Below are positions 1 through 9,236 of a stretch of DNA of 45,908 bases, in pieces. Position 1 is the first letter of the stretch, and each line of letters starts with the position of its first letter. Source of the stretch: Coriobacteriales bacterium (GTDB lineage: Bacteria; Actinomycetota; Coriobacteriia; Coriobacteriales; UBA8131). The notes beneath the pieces were generated by a model, which was not told where the DNA came from, did no database searches, and saw nothing but the letters and a program-made list of their open reading frames with translations. The stretch spans positions 1 through 45,908 of the forward strand of contig JAIRQA010000017.1 in assembly GCA_031256715.1 (NCBI GenBank), read 5' to 3'. A program made the position numbers and the translations under genes.

Positions 1-121
1 AAGCTTTCTTCAGATTCCACCTCGCGATGGACACCCTTGCTCTTGGCTATGCACTTGGCGCTACCACCTGTGCTAGGGACTTTCACCCATTAGAAACGTG
101 TGCATACTCGGCACACTGAAA

Positions 122-147
122 ACGGGACGCTGTGGACAGCGTCCCGT
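122..147. repeat. Palindromic repeat acgggacgctgt-gg-acagcgtcccgt
   Basis: Perfect 12-bp arms with a 2-nt loop; the same family occurs at 24797-24947. Confidence 0.75.
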
Positions 148-201
148 ACGGGGGCGTGAACAGAAGCTATGAAAAGGTTAGAGGCGCGGGTTTAGACTTA
201 T

Positions 202-318
202 GTAGGGGCGACCTGTGGTCGCCCGCCGCATGGCAGAGCTGTGGTCGCCCGCTTCGCAACGAAGTTGCTTTGATGTAAGTCATCCACAAGACAACGGGCG
301 AACAAAGTTCGCCCCTAC
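202..318. repeat. Composite palindromic element (REP/MITE-like)
   Basis: Outer inverted repeat gtaggggcga (202-211) / tcgcccctac (309-318); inner palindromes gggcgacc-tgt-ggtcgccc (206-224) and gggcgaacaaagttcgccc (296-314). Confidence 0.6.
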
Positions 319-392
319 AAAAGCTGCCATATCCAAGTAAGTCGGGCGAACAAAAAAAGCAAAACGGAAATAGCTATTTACGATAACAAGGT

Positions 393-1352
393 TTAACGAG
401 TAGCAGGAACACGATTAAGATCTGCAGGTGTGACATCTGGGTTATGATAGCGACTATGAACAATACTATGTGTGCGTATCGCCTTATTGGGGCACCAGTG
501 AACACAGGCCATACAAGCTTCACAGCGTTTTGAACGCATAGGAGCAGGCAATACTTCATTGACACTGACATAGTGATCCGACTTGGCACCAGCCAAAGCG
601 ACGCCCCCACTGGCATCAGCCTCATCAACAATTCCACTTAAACCAACCTCATCAACAGTCCCACTTAAACCAGCCTCATCAACAATTCCGCTTACACCAC
701 ACTCATCAAGCGGCTCAATCCGAGTAGGTCGTGGCAGATGAATGTTTTGCGCCGGACAAACCTGGGCGCAAATTCCGCAGCGCGTGCAACGCTTGCCAAC
801 ATGAAAACTGATGGTCTGACGTCTAGCATCAGTAAAACGACTAACTAGACGTCCAAGTAAGCGCCACGAGGGATGACAAAACTCTTCCTGAGAATTAGCA
901 ATGTCTTCGGCAACGACCGTCATCTGCTCCTGCATTTGACGCAAGCGCCTGCGCACGGTAGCAACAGAGGGATCTATAATTCCAACACTGCCCATCATGC
1001 GAACACTGGTAGCGTAATTAAGCTCGGCACCTTTGGCGCTAAGTAAGTCGTCTATAACTTGAAATTCTGTACAACCAAAAAGCGTATATGTACTAACCGC
1101 AAAATAGTAGCAATTAGGCCGCACCGGCATACCACTAATAAATCCCTTAACCATCTCTGGAAGCCCAGCGCGATGTACGGGGAAAACAAAACCAACCTTA
1201 TTTGCAATCCTTGCAGAATAATAGGGGTCATCCAAAACCAAAGAGCCCGGAATAGAAATAGGTTCACCACACTTTAAAAGACCAGATAAGCTGCGCGCAA
1301 CAGCTAAACTGTTGCCAGTCGCAGAAAAATAATAGATTGCGAATCTCTCCAT
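393..1352 (-). CDS. EFR1-family flavodoxin/ferredoxin fusion protein
   Basis: N-terminal flavodoxin-like YYFSATGNSLAVA; two 4Fe-4S motifs CTRCGICAQVCP and CEACMACVHWCP; repeated linker between them. Confidence 0.85.
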   Translation of the reverse strand: MERFAIYYFSATGNSLAVARSLSGLLKCGEPISIPGSLVLDDPYYSARIANKVGFVFPVHRAGLPEMVKGFISGMPVRPNCYYFAVSTYTLFGCTEFQVIDDLLSAKGAELNYATSVRMMGSVGIIDPSVATVRRRLRQMQEQMTVVAEDIANSQEEFCHPSWRLLGRLVSRFTDARRQTISFHVGKRCTRCGICAQVCPAQNIHLPRPTRIEPLDECGVSGIVDEAGLSGTVDEVGLSGIVDEADASGGVALAGAKSDHYVSVNEVLPAPMRSKRCEACMACVHWCPNKAIRTHSIVHSRYHNPDVTPADLNRVPATR

Positions 1353-1507
1353 TACCCTACTTGTCTGTCTCTCATCTGTACAGAAGCCTAAAATGATTAT
1401 GTTGAGAAGTCCAACATACTTTTGGATACGATACCATCTTCTGCTGGCAACATTTAACTATAATTCACATCCTATTCGCAAGTTAAACAATTTTAGTGGC
1501 TGGACGG

Positions 1508-1567
1508 CCTTTAGTACCGTTTTTAGCACAGCCTTTAGCTCAACCTTTAACACAGCCTTTAGCAATC
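1508..1567. repeat. 12-nt tandem repeat, about 5 units (cctttagcacag-like)
   Basis: Direct reading: cctttagtaccg/tttttagcacag/cctttagctcaa/cctttaacacag/cctttagcaatc. Confidence 0.75.
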
Positions 1568-1592
1568 CAGACGTGCCCAGCTTACGTTAAAG

Positions 1593-1704
1593 CCTTTCTC
1601 AACACCTGCCTTTCTCAACACCTGTCTTTCTCAACATCTTTCATTCACTACACCTGCCTTTCTCAACACCTGCCTTTCTTAACATCTGTAATTCTTAACA
1701 CCTG
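1593..1704. repeat. 16-nt tandem repeat, 7 units (cctttctcaacacctg)
   Basis: Seven consecutive 16-mers, three identical (1593, 1609, 1657), the others diverged. Confidence 0.85.
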
Positions 1705-1878
1705 TTCTCTTTTGCAGCAGCCTTACTTGCACGTCGCGGCAAACTTATTATACGGTCAGGCAAAGGATGAGTGCCTACCATTGCCAAAGCATGCCCAAAT
1801 AGTAGATAATTCTAAAATCAGAATATCCATAAAAAAAGAAAGCGGTCGTTTATGCACAGTCCGTATAGCGAAGAGAAG

Positions 1879-3132
1879 ATGATCAGCGTCGAGGACGCAC
1901 TTGCTAGCATACTAGCATTAGTTAAGCTTTTGCCAACAGAGTCTGTTCCTCTTAACCAAAGCATAGGCCGTGTGCTAGCCGCAGACGTTGTCGCAGACAT
2001 AGACATTGCACCATTTTCAAGCTCATGTATGGATGGATTTGCCATATGTCAAAACCAAATTGCTCAAGCTACATCTGATTTCCCAATCAAATTAAATATT
2101 GTTGGCGTACTTGCTGCCGGAAGCGTTTACGATGGCACACTTCAACCTGGCGAGGCGCTACGCATCATGACAGGTGCTCCCATGCCAAACGGTGCCGACA
2201 CAGTTGTTAAGATTGAGGACACCTTAGTAGAAGGCATAAGCGAAACTAACGCTATTGGCACCCAGGTCTGTTTTTCGTTTGCGCCAAAGGTGGGTGCTAA
2301 TGTGCGTGAGCCAGGCGAAGAAGCCAAATGCGGGCAAACAATGTTAAGAAAAGGCGAGCTAATAAATCCAGCCGGTGTTGGTTTGTTGGCTGGATGTGGG
2401 GCTACAGAAGTTAAGGTATATCGTCAGCCGCGCGTTGCTGTTTTCTCTACAGGATCAGAACTTGTCGAGCCTAGCCAGCGTCCAGGTCCCGGTCAGATTC
2501 GCAACACCAACAGTTACGCTTTAGCGGCATATGCACAAGATGCTGGTGCAATCGTTACGCAGATGCCTTTAGTTGCCGACACTGCCGAGGCTTTTAGCAC
2601 TGCTCTTTTAAATGCGGTAGAAAACCACGACCTAATTATCCTTAGCGGAGGTGCGGCAGAGGGAGACTTCGACTTCACCACAAAAACAGTGCGCGATTTA
2701 GGCGAGCTCATATTTAATAAAGTTTGCATGCGCCCTGGCAAGGCACAGACATTAGGTGTTGTGCGCGGTGTGCCAATCTTTGGTTTGCCTGGTAACCCCG
2801 CAGCGGCTGCAATTGGCTTTGAGGTATTGCTTCGCCCCGCGCTTCGCAAAATGCAAGGACATAGTAATTTGCAAAGGCCTATAACTCGTGCCAGTCTAAG
2901 CGCAGATACTCGCAAAGACGCAAAGCGACGTTCATATATGCGCGCAAATCTTAGCAAAGATGCTAATGGCAATTTTATTGTCACTGCAGCTACAAATCAG
3001 TCATCGGCACTTTATCGCACATTGTACGAGAGCAATTGTCTTTTAGTGATACCTGAAGGCGACGAGCTTGCGCCGGCTGGCAAAATTTATGATTGCCTGA
3101 GGATAGATTTAACAGAAGGTTCTTTAATCTAG
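1879..3132 (+). CDS. moeA: Molybdopterin molybdotransferase MoeA
   Basis: MISVEDALASIL..., SCMDGFAI, GRVLAADV, FSTGSELVEP, LSGGAAEGDFD, GLPGNPAAAAIGFE. ORF is open from 1852, but the conserved MoeA start fits 1879. Confidence 0.93.
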   Translation: MISVEDALASILALVKLLPTESVPLNQSIGRVLAADVVADIDIAPFSSSCMDGFAICQNQIAQATSDFPIKLNIVGVLAAGSVYDGTLQPGEALRIMTGAPMPNGADTVVKIEDTLVEGISETNAIGTQVCFSFAPKVGANVREPGEEAKCGQTMLRKGELINPAGVGLLAGCGATEVKVYRQPRVAVFSTGSELVEPSQRPGPGQIRNTNSYALAAYAQDAGAIVTQMPLVADTAEAFSTALLNAVENHDLIILSGGAAEGDFDFTTKTVRDLGELIFNKVCMRPGKAQTLGVVRGVPIFGLPGNPAAAAIGFEVLLRPALRKMQGHSNLQRPITRASLSADTRKDAKRRSYMRANLSKDANGNFIVTAATNQSSALYRTLYESNCLLVIPEGDELAPAGKIYDCLRIDLTEGSLI

Positions 3133-3148
3133 AAAGGCGCATTAGCAT

Positions 3149-4156
3149 ATGGCTTACGATCAACATGGACGCAAAATAGACTACCTGCGCATTTCGGTTA
3201 CAGACCGCTGTAACTTGCGCTGTTTATATTGCATGCCCGAAGAAGGTGTGGCATGGAAATCTCATGATGACATGCTTAGCTTTGAAGAGATTACTCGCAT
3301 AGTTCGCGTCGCTGCAACAGAGGGTTTTTCGCGCATTAGACTTACAGGTGGAGAGCCCTTGGTGCGCTTAGGCATCATAGACCTTATTCGCGAAATTGCT
3401 TGCACACCAGGAATTGAATCGGTAGCGATGACCACCAATGGCATCCTGCTTCCCAAAATGGCAATGGAGCTAAGGTCTGCTGGGCTTTCTAGAGTTAACA
3501 TATCTTTAGATACGCTTGACCCTAAGCAGTTTGCGCATATAACCAGATGGGGCAATATAAATGATGTCTTTGCCGGTATAGATGCCGCGCTTAAGATGGG
3601 CTTTAACCCCGTAAAGGTAAACGCGGTTGTTGTGCGCAGTTTAAACCAGGACTTATTATCTTTTGCCAAGCTGTCACTAGATCGCCCTTTGCATGTGCGT
3701 TTTATAGAGTACATGCCTGTAGGCGCACCCGAAGGCGAAGCAGGCTTAGGTTGGAGTGCCGCAGACACCATACCAAACGAAGAATTAATTATGTTGATAA
3801 ACGAACAGGCTGTAAGCGCTGGCCTAGGCGAGCTTAAACCTGTTGATAGTACAAAAAGCGTAACCGGTTGGGGTCCTGCACGTTACTACCAATTTGATAA
3901 TGCCGCGGGCTCTATAGGTTTCATTAGCGCGCTCTCGCGGCATTTTTGTAGTGAATGCAACAGACTTCGCCTAACTGCCGAGGGCAAACTAAGGCCATGC
4001 TTGTTTAACGATGATGAGTATGATTTAAAAAAAGCACTGCGAACAGGCGGCGACGAAGCAGCAAGGGATTGTTTACGTGAGGCACTGGGCTCTAAGCCTG
4101 ACGAGCATCATGGGCAAATTGGTACCGAGCGCTTAATGTCACAAATTGGCGGATAA
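3149..4156 (+). CDS. moaA: GTP 3',8-cyclase MoaA (radical SAM)
   Basis: CNLRCLYCMPEEG radical SAM motif; C-terminal CSECNRLRLTAEGKLRPCLF cluster motif. Confidence 0.96.
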   Translation: MAYDQHGRKIDYLRISVTDRCNLRCLYCMPEEGVAWKSHDDMLSFEEITRIVRVAATEGFSRIRLTGGEPLVRLGIIDLIREIACTPGIESVAMTTNGILLPKMAMELRSAGLSRVNISLDTLDPKQFAHITRWGNINDVFAGIDAALKMGFNPVKVNAVVVRSLNQDLLSFAKLSLDRPLHVRFIEYMPVGAPEGEAGLGWSAADTIPNEELIMLINEQAVSAGLGELKPVDSTKSVTGWGPARYYQFDNAAGSIGFISALSRHFCSECNRLRLTAEGKLRPCLFNDDEYDLKKALRTGGDEAARDCLREALGSKPDEHHGQIGTERLMSQIGG

Positions 4157-4256
4157 GCGTACATTTGTTTGACTTCACATACTCGCGTATAGTGCAACTA
4201 CAATAATATGCTAGCATAATAATATATCAATATTAATTTCAGAATCGAGGCAAGAA

Positions 4257-4760
4257 GTGAGCGCAGAACAAAAACAGCTAACACACATCGACGAGCAAGG
4301 CAATGCACGCATGGTAGATGTAGGCGCAAAAGATGATACAGTGCGTTTGGCCAAAGCAGAGGGCTTTATAGCCATGGCACCTGATACTTTGGCGATGATA
4401 GTTCAGGGAACAGCGCCTAAAGGAGATGTTATTGCCGCAGCACGTATAGCGGGAATAATGGCATCAAAGCACACATCTGATCTTATCCCGCTTTGTCATC
4501 CTCTAAATATCACCAAAAGCGCTTTGGACATTACCGCCATACATGCCGGCGAGCGCGAAGATGGTAAAGTAGGCATACACGTACTGGCGACACTTGGTGT
4601 TAATGGCAAAACCGGTATCGAGATGGAAGCTCTTACCGCAGCCAGTGTAGCATGCCTTACTATTTACGATATGTGTAAGGCGGTAGACCGCGGCATGGAA
4701 ATTGGCGAGGTGCGCTTACTGCATAAGTCAGGTGGAAAATCCGGCACCTGGGAACGCTAG
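4257..4760 (+). CDS. moaC: Cyclic pyranopterin monophosphate synthase MoaC
   Basis: [58 protein letters not shown] start. Confidence 0.95.
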   Translation: MSAEQKQLTHIDEQGNARMVDVGAKDDTVRLAKAEGFIAMAPDTLAMIVQGTAPKGDVIAAARIAGIMASKHTSDLIPLCHPLNITKSALDITAIHAGEREDGKVGIHVLATLGVNGKTGIEMEALTAASVACLTIYDMCKAVDRGMEIGEVRLLHKSGGKSGTWER

Positions 4761-4821
4761 CGTACTTGCGAATAATTAACGCCTAAATACCGTATCTAGT
4801 CTGAACCTGAATGGAGATAAA

Positions 4822-5295
4822 ATGGCTGACTTAAAGTTTTCGATCATCACCTGCTCAACGACACGAAACCTAGAAGAAGACACTGCCGGACTGGCACTAG
4901 AAGAGCTAATAGGCAACAGTGGTTGGTCGCTTCTAAGGCGTGTCGTTGTGCCTGACGTTCGCGAAGAGATTGCAGACGCGATAGTCGCAGCAGCAGATAG
5001 CGGTGCAGACATTGTGCTTACTTGCGGCGGCAGTGGACTTTCGTTACAAGATGTTACCCCAGAGGCAACTGCCGATGTTTGCGATCGCAATGTGCCGGGC
5101 ATTGCCGAAGCCATGCGGGCAACTTCGCTAAAAATTACCGGACGGGCCATGTTGTCACGTGCTGTTTGTATGCAACGTGGCACTACTCTAGTTGTAAATC
5201 TGCCTGGATCTAAAAAAGCAGCTACAGAATGCTTTGCCGCTATCTATGAACAGTTTGAGCATGCAATACAAATGGTTGCCGGAGGTGGTCACTAA
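4822..5295 (+). CDS. MogA/MoaB-family molybdenum cofactor biosynthesis protein
   Basis: TCGGSGLSLQDVTPEAT, VPGIAEAMR, NLPGSKKAATECF. Confidence 0.9.
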   Translation: MADLKFSIITCSTTRNLEEDTAGLALEELIGNSGWSLLRRVVVPDVREEIADAIVAAADSGADIVLTCGGSGLSLQDVTPEATADVCDRNVPGIAEAMRATSLKITGRAMLSRAVCMQRGTTLVVNLPGSKKAATECFAAIYEQFEHAIQMVAGGGH

Positions 5296-5374
5296 GAAGC
5301 TTAGGTTGCTACATCTTTAATCTCGCTATATGGGAATATGAATTCCCCATCAGAGGTGGACACTAAGAAACTTA
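5281..5374. repeat. Direct repeat of the mogA/moaB 3' end including its stop codon
   Basis: ggaggtggtcactaagaagctta (5281-5303) vs agaggtggacactaagaaactta (5352-5374), 20/23 identical. Confidence 0.7.
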
Positions 5375-5401
5375 TCTAGTTTCATCTAGTTGTTTAAATC
5401 G

Positions 5402-7270
5402 CTAAGTTCTAAGATACAAGGAAGTTTTAAAGATTTCGTTTTCGGTCTCATATTTCATTGAGCCATTATATTTTACGACTTCGGCACGCACGCTTTCCAT
5501 GCCAATGCCGCGTGTTTTCATACCACGTTTGCGCGAATAAAACTCGCCACCGCGCACTTTTAAATGGCCATCAAAGCTATTATCCATTACCAAGGTAAAG
5601 CGTTTGGCACTGGTGTTGGCGTTAAGCTTTATAAAGCGCTTGTGCGCCTCTACATTTGCACACGCTTCTATGGCGTTTTCCATCAGGTTGCCAATAATAA
5701 CGCAAAGATCGGTATCGTTTATACGCCCTACCTGTCTAGGTACTACCAGCTTTAAATCACACTGAATACCTTTATCTTCGGCTATTGTTAAATAATGCAC
5801 CACTAAAGCGTTAACGGCAAAATTATCGCAAAGCAGTCGGCTGGCAATAGAGGGAATGTTGCCATACAAGTCGTCTATATAACCTCTTGCTTCTTCGCAT
5901 TCGCCCTCGTCAATCATGCCCTTAATGGCGCTTAGTTGGTGCCGCATATCATGGCGAAGCTTGCGAATTTCTTCTGTGGTGCTAGCTAGCGTCTCGTATA
6001 AGGTCCTCTGCATTTCTAAGTTGCGATTCATAGATAATAGTTCAAACTGAAGCTTGATGCTTTTCTCGGCATTATCAAAAGCAACAATAGTTTGCTGCCA
6101 GGCGATTGCGGCAAGCCCACAAACCATAAATAAAACGCCTAACTGTAATAAGAATCCCGATATAACAATGGTGTGCACAGCAACATTTACGACCTCTAAA
6201 ACTGCAAAAAAAGCCATGGCTATAACCGAGATTATAAAAAGTCGCGTAACCGGGTTTCTATAAAGAAAAAACTCGATAAGAACATTAATCAAAAGCAGTA
6301 CACCAATAGCACCTTCCATAAAAATAACATAGTGATAAGTCTCGAAGAAACTGGCAAAGCCGCTAAGATGAGAAATAATAGCAGCAACAAAAATTGAGCT
6401 AGCCACAATTGTCATTATTAACATTGGTGTTCTACGCACAGGCTGAAGCATGCTCATTGCAAGACGAACAAACGGAATCACCAAAGAAAAGATACCTATA
6501 TGAGTTAAAGTGTAAAGCAGGGCTGGCTCGGGGATTAGGTAAAGAACAATGTCGTTTGAGCAAAGCGTCCAGATGGCGCAACAAAGGCATGCCATGCCTA
6601 GCCAAACAAAGGTTTCAGCAAAAGTGACATGTCGTACCGAGGTTAGACCAACGATGATAAAGGCAAGCGCCGCGGTAAGCATCAAAAGCGAAAGTATCAG
6701 CGGCATGATGCTTTGCTCTAGAAGTAATGAAAAAAGCAATGTTCTATCGCCCTGATACAATTTTGGGAGTTCAATTTTATCCTCGACATCAGAGACCTTG
6801 TATACCATTTTAAGCTCAAATGAACCTTTTTCCGGCAAAGTGACAACAGAAACACTATCTGGTGGAACCTTCTGAAAGTCGGGGAAAGTTCCCACCTCAC
6901 CTACAGAAACATACAGCTGATCATCAACATAAATAGAACATGATGTATGCACTGTTTTTATGAGTAAGTTATTAAGCAGTCTTCCCTCTAGATTAGTTCT
7001 AAGCGTTAGAACATCTCCTTTTTGCAAGGCATTAACCTGCTGCGGCAAGAAAACAGTGAATTCTTCTCCCCCATTAATATCGGCGCTTAATTCGTATATA
7101 GGTTGGATATCACTATAGTAATATATTATGTTATATTTGGCCGAAAGCACCTGACCAACAAGAAAAGCAATTAATGTGGCAATTAGCAATCCAACAGCCA
7201 CAGAAGCAATACGCAAAATAACGTTGCGCAACGATGAATCCTTATTCACTGCGAGCGGAGTTAAAGACAT
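5402..7270 (-). CDS. GHKL-type sensor histidine kinase, multi-TM, extracellular sensor domain
   Basis: LRHDMRHQLSAIKG; HATPase motifs NLMENAIEAC and GIGMESVRAEV; N-terminal extracellular region followed by about 7 hydrophobic segments (7TMR-DISM-like, inference). Confidence 0.88.
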   Translation of the reverse strand: MSLTPLAVNKDSSLRNVILRIASVAVGLLIATLIAFLVGQVLSAKYNIIYYYSDIQPIYELSADINGGEEFTVFLPQQVNALQKGDVLTLRTNLEGRLLNNLLIKTVHTSCSIYVDDQLYVSVGEVGTFPDFQKVPPDSVSVVTLPEKGSFELKMVYKVSDVEDKIELPKLYQGDRTLLFSLLLEQSIMPLILSLLMLTAALAFIIVGLTSVRHVTFAETFVWLGMACLCCAIWTLCSNDIVLYLIPEPALLYTLTHIGIFSLVIPFVRLAMSMLQPVRRTPMLIMTIVASSIFVAAIISHLSGFASFFETYHYVIFMEGAIGVLLLINVLIEFFLYRNPVTRLFIISVIAMAFFAVLEVVNVAVHTIVISGFLLQLGVLFMVCGLAAIAWQQTIVAFDNAEKSIKLQFELLSMNRNLEMQRTLYETLASTTEEIRKLRHDMRHQLSAIKGMIDEGECEEARGYIDDLYGNIPSIASRLLCDNFAVNALVVHYLTIAEDKGIQCDLKLVVPRQVGRINDTDLCVIIGNLMENAIEACANVEAHKRFIKLNANTSAKRFTLVMDNSFDGHLKVRGGEFYSRKRGMKTRGIGMESVRAEVVKYNGSMKYETENEIFKTSLYLRT

Positions 7271-7976
7271 AGTCGTCGTAGGCTCGCTTGACTTTACGGA
7301 AATCCTTCACCCGGATGTAGGCGCGCTTGCCATTATCCATGATGAAGTCCTCCTCGACATCCTCTACGTGATCGAGGTTAACAATAAACGAACGGTGCGA
7401 ACGCAAAAAGCGTGGCGCGGGAAGTAGTTTTTCTAAAGCATCAATGGTTGTTAGAGTAGCATATTCGCTATTATCCTGTAAGCAAACTACGCTGCGACGA
7501 TTGCGAGACTCGATAAATTCGATGCTGGTAAGCGGGATAGTAACCGGATTGCCATCGGCGATAATGCTTAATGTGGCACCTTGAGCGCGATCGCGTTTAA
7601 GCGCAGCCAGCTCTAAAGCATCATAAACGTCCTCTGAATGGATTGGCTTAATCATATATTTATAAGCATTAAGTCGATAGCTCTCGCGTGTAAAATCATC
7701 AGAAGTGGTTGTAAAGACGATGACAACATATGTATCTATAGCGCGAATGGTCTCGGCAACTTGTACGCCACTAATTTCTCCCATATAAACATCTAAAAAG
7801 ACAATATCATAAGCATCCTTAGTAAAGACCTTTAAGAATGCCTCGCCATTGGCAAAAGCATCAATTTGCACACTAACTCCAGAAGCCTCAATGTAGTCTT
7901 TAAGAATACGAAGCTCACGCTCTACATCCTCGCAAATTGCGATACGTAGCGGTTTGCCACTCTCTACAGGATCCAT
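7242..7976 (-). CDS. LytTR-family response regulator
   Basis: Receiver domain IAICEDVERELRILKDYI...DIVFLDVYMG; C-terminal LytTR FLRSHRSFIVNLDHV. Overlaps the kinase gene start by 29 nt. Confidence 0.92.
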   Translation of the reverse strand: MDPVESGKPLRIAICEDVERELRILKDYIEASGVSVQIDAFANGEAFLKVFTKDAYDIVFLDVYMGEISGVQVAETIRAIDTYVVIVFTTTSDDFTRESYRLNAYKYMIKPIHSEDVYDALELAALKRDRAQGATLSIIADGNPVTIPLTSIEFIESRNRRSVVCLQDNSEYATLTTIDALEKLLPAPRFLRSHRSFIVNLDHVEDVEEDFIMDNGKRAYIRVKDFRKVKRAYDDYVFNSARSE

Positions 7977-8007
7977 CCTTCCTCCTTATCATCCAAGTCG
8001 TTGGTTA

Positions 8008-8031
8008 TGATAATTTAACTTGATAATTTAA
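8008..8031. repeat. 13-nt-period direct repeat over the peptidase stop codon
   Basis: tgataatttaa at 8008-8018 and 8021-8031; the minus-strand TAA stop (8028-8030) lies in the second copy. Confidence 0.65.
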
Positions 8032-9194
8032 TGCCCTAAATCATATGTCGCAAGCGCTAGGCAATAACGCGCCAAATCGTTAAGATCGCTTACTGCCAGT
8101 TCTTCGTCTGTAGTATGTATCTTGCTCATCCCAGTGCCAAGGCTTAATGCGCAAGCACCATTTGCTGCATAGATATTAGTGTCAGCACCGCCACCGCTGA
8201 CCTCGACAAAAGTCTTAAGGCCAATTAATTTTGCCTTGCTTAAACAATATTCTAACACAGGGTGGTCATTTGGCATAAAGAAACCTTTATAATTTTCTTC
8301 CCACTTAACAATTGTTTCGGCGGCAAAATCTTTGCCGGAAGCTATTATACTATCATGCAGTTGCTGCTTAACCATCTCTGCGCGAGCCTCTTCGTGAGAA
8401 CGACACTCGCCTGTTAATACACATTCTTCGGCAACAATGTTGTTTGCCATTCCCCCGCTTATAGTGCCAACGTTAGCTGTAGTTTGGTTATCTAAACGAC
8501 CAAGACGCATTCTAGCTATGGCTGATGAAGCGCATTCAATAGCAGAAATTCCCTGTTCTGGAGCAATACCGGCATGGGCAGCCTTGCCAATTATTTTGGC
8601 AAAGAACGAAAGTTGATATGGCGCGCCATTAACTATAGTTCCCGGTTTGCCGCCGGCGTCTAACACAAAACAAGGCTGTCCTTTCATCCTCATGACAGTT
8701 TGAGCATCAAGTGCCTTCGCGCCATTTAGACCAATCTCTTCCTGCACACTAAAAATTAATGTAATCTGTGGGTGTTTAATGTTTGGATTGTCTGCTAATA
8801 CATATGCCAGTTCTAAAAGTGCTGCTATGCCCGCCTTGTCGTCGCCACCTAAAATGGTATCACCAACCGATCTAATGATGCCATCTTTAACAACTGGCTT
8901 AATGCCCTCTGCCGGCACAACGGTATCCATATGCGCAGAAAAGAATAGTTCTTTAAAGCCGCCAAAAGCTTCAACAGAAAATCCAAAAGCAGCATCACTA
9001 GCGGGAAGAGTGGCAATGAGGTTTCCTGTATCTGATCCCGTAATAACCGCGCTGTCATCTATAGATACCTGCCATCTTTGTTCTTGCAGTACCTGTTGGC
9101 AATAAGATGCAACAGCAGCTTCATAACACGACGGCGAAGCTATACGTACAAGCTCACAAAATGTTTGCAGCAATCGTTGTTCGTTTATTAACAT
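8028..9194 (-). CDS. M20-family (PepT-like) metallopeptidase
   Basis: FFSAHMDTVVPAEGIKP, GDTILGGDDKAGIAALLE, SVQEEIGLNGAKALD, EVSGGGADTNIY. Start chosen at MLINEQ; ORF is open to 9209. Confidence 0.88.
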   Translation of the reverse strand: MLINEQRLLQTFCELVRIASPSCYEAAVASYCQQVLQEQRWQVSIDDSAVITGSDTGNLIATLPASDAAFGFSVEAFGGFKELFFSAHMDTVVPAEGIKPVVKDGIIRSVGDTILGGDDKAGIAALLELAYVLADNPNIKHPQITLIFSVQEEIGLNGAKALDAQTVMRMKGQPCFVLDAGGKPGTIVNGAPYQLSFFAKIIGKAAHAGIAPEQGISAIECASSAIARMRLGRLDNQTTANVGTISGGMANNIVAEECVLTGECRSHEEARAEMVKQQLHDSIIASGKDFAAETIVKWEENYKGFFMPNDHPVLEYCLSKAKLIGLKTFVEVSGGGADTNIYAANGACALSLGTGMSKIHTTDEELAVSDLNDLARYCLALATYDLGH

Positions 9195-9236
9195 TGTTCT
9201 TTTCCTCACTTACCTTCCACCCTAAGGCGCTGCCAA

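Noticed and set aside
1710-1850. Possible Moco or other riboswitch in the moeA leader
   Set aside because: A small stem (aggca...tgcct) is visible but I could not match a known riboswitch consensus; needs Rfam/Infernal.
1393-1882. ORFs of 65 and 128 aa upstream of moeA
   Set aside because: Low-complexity translations of the 12- and 16-nt arrays; overlapping in different frames.
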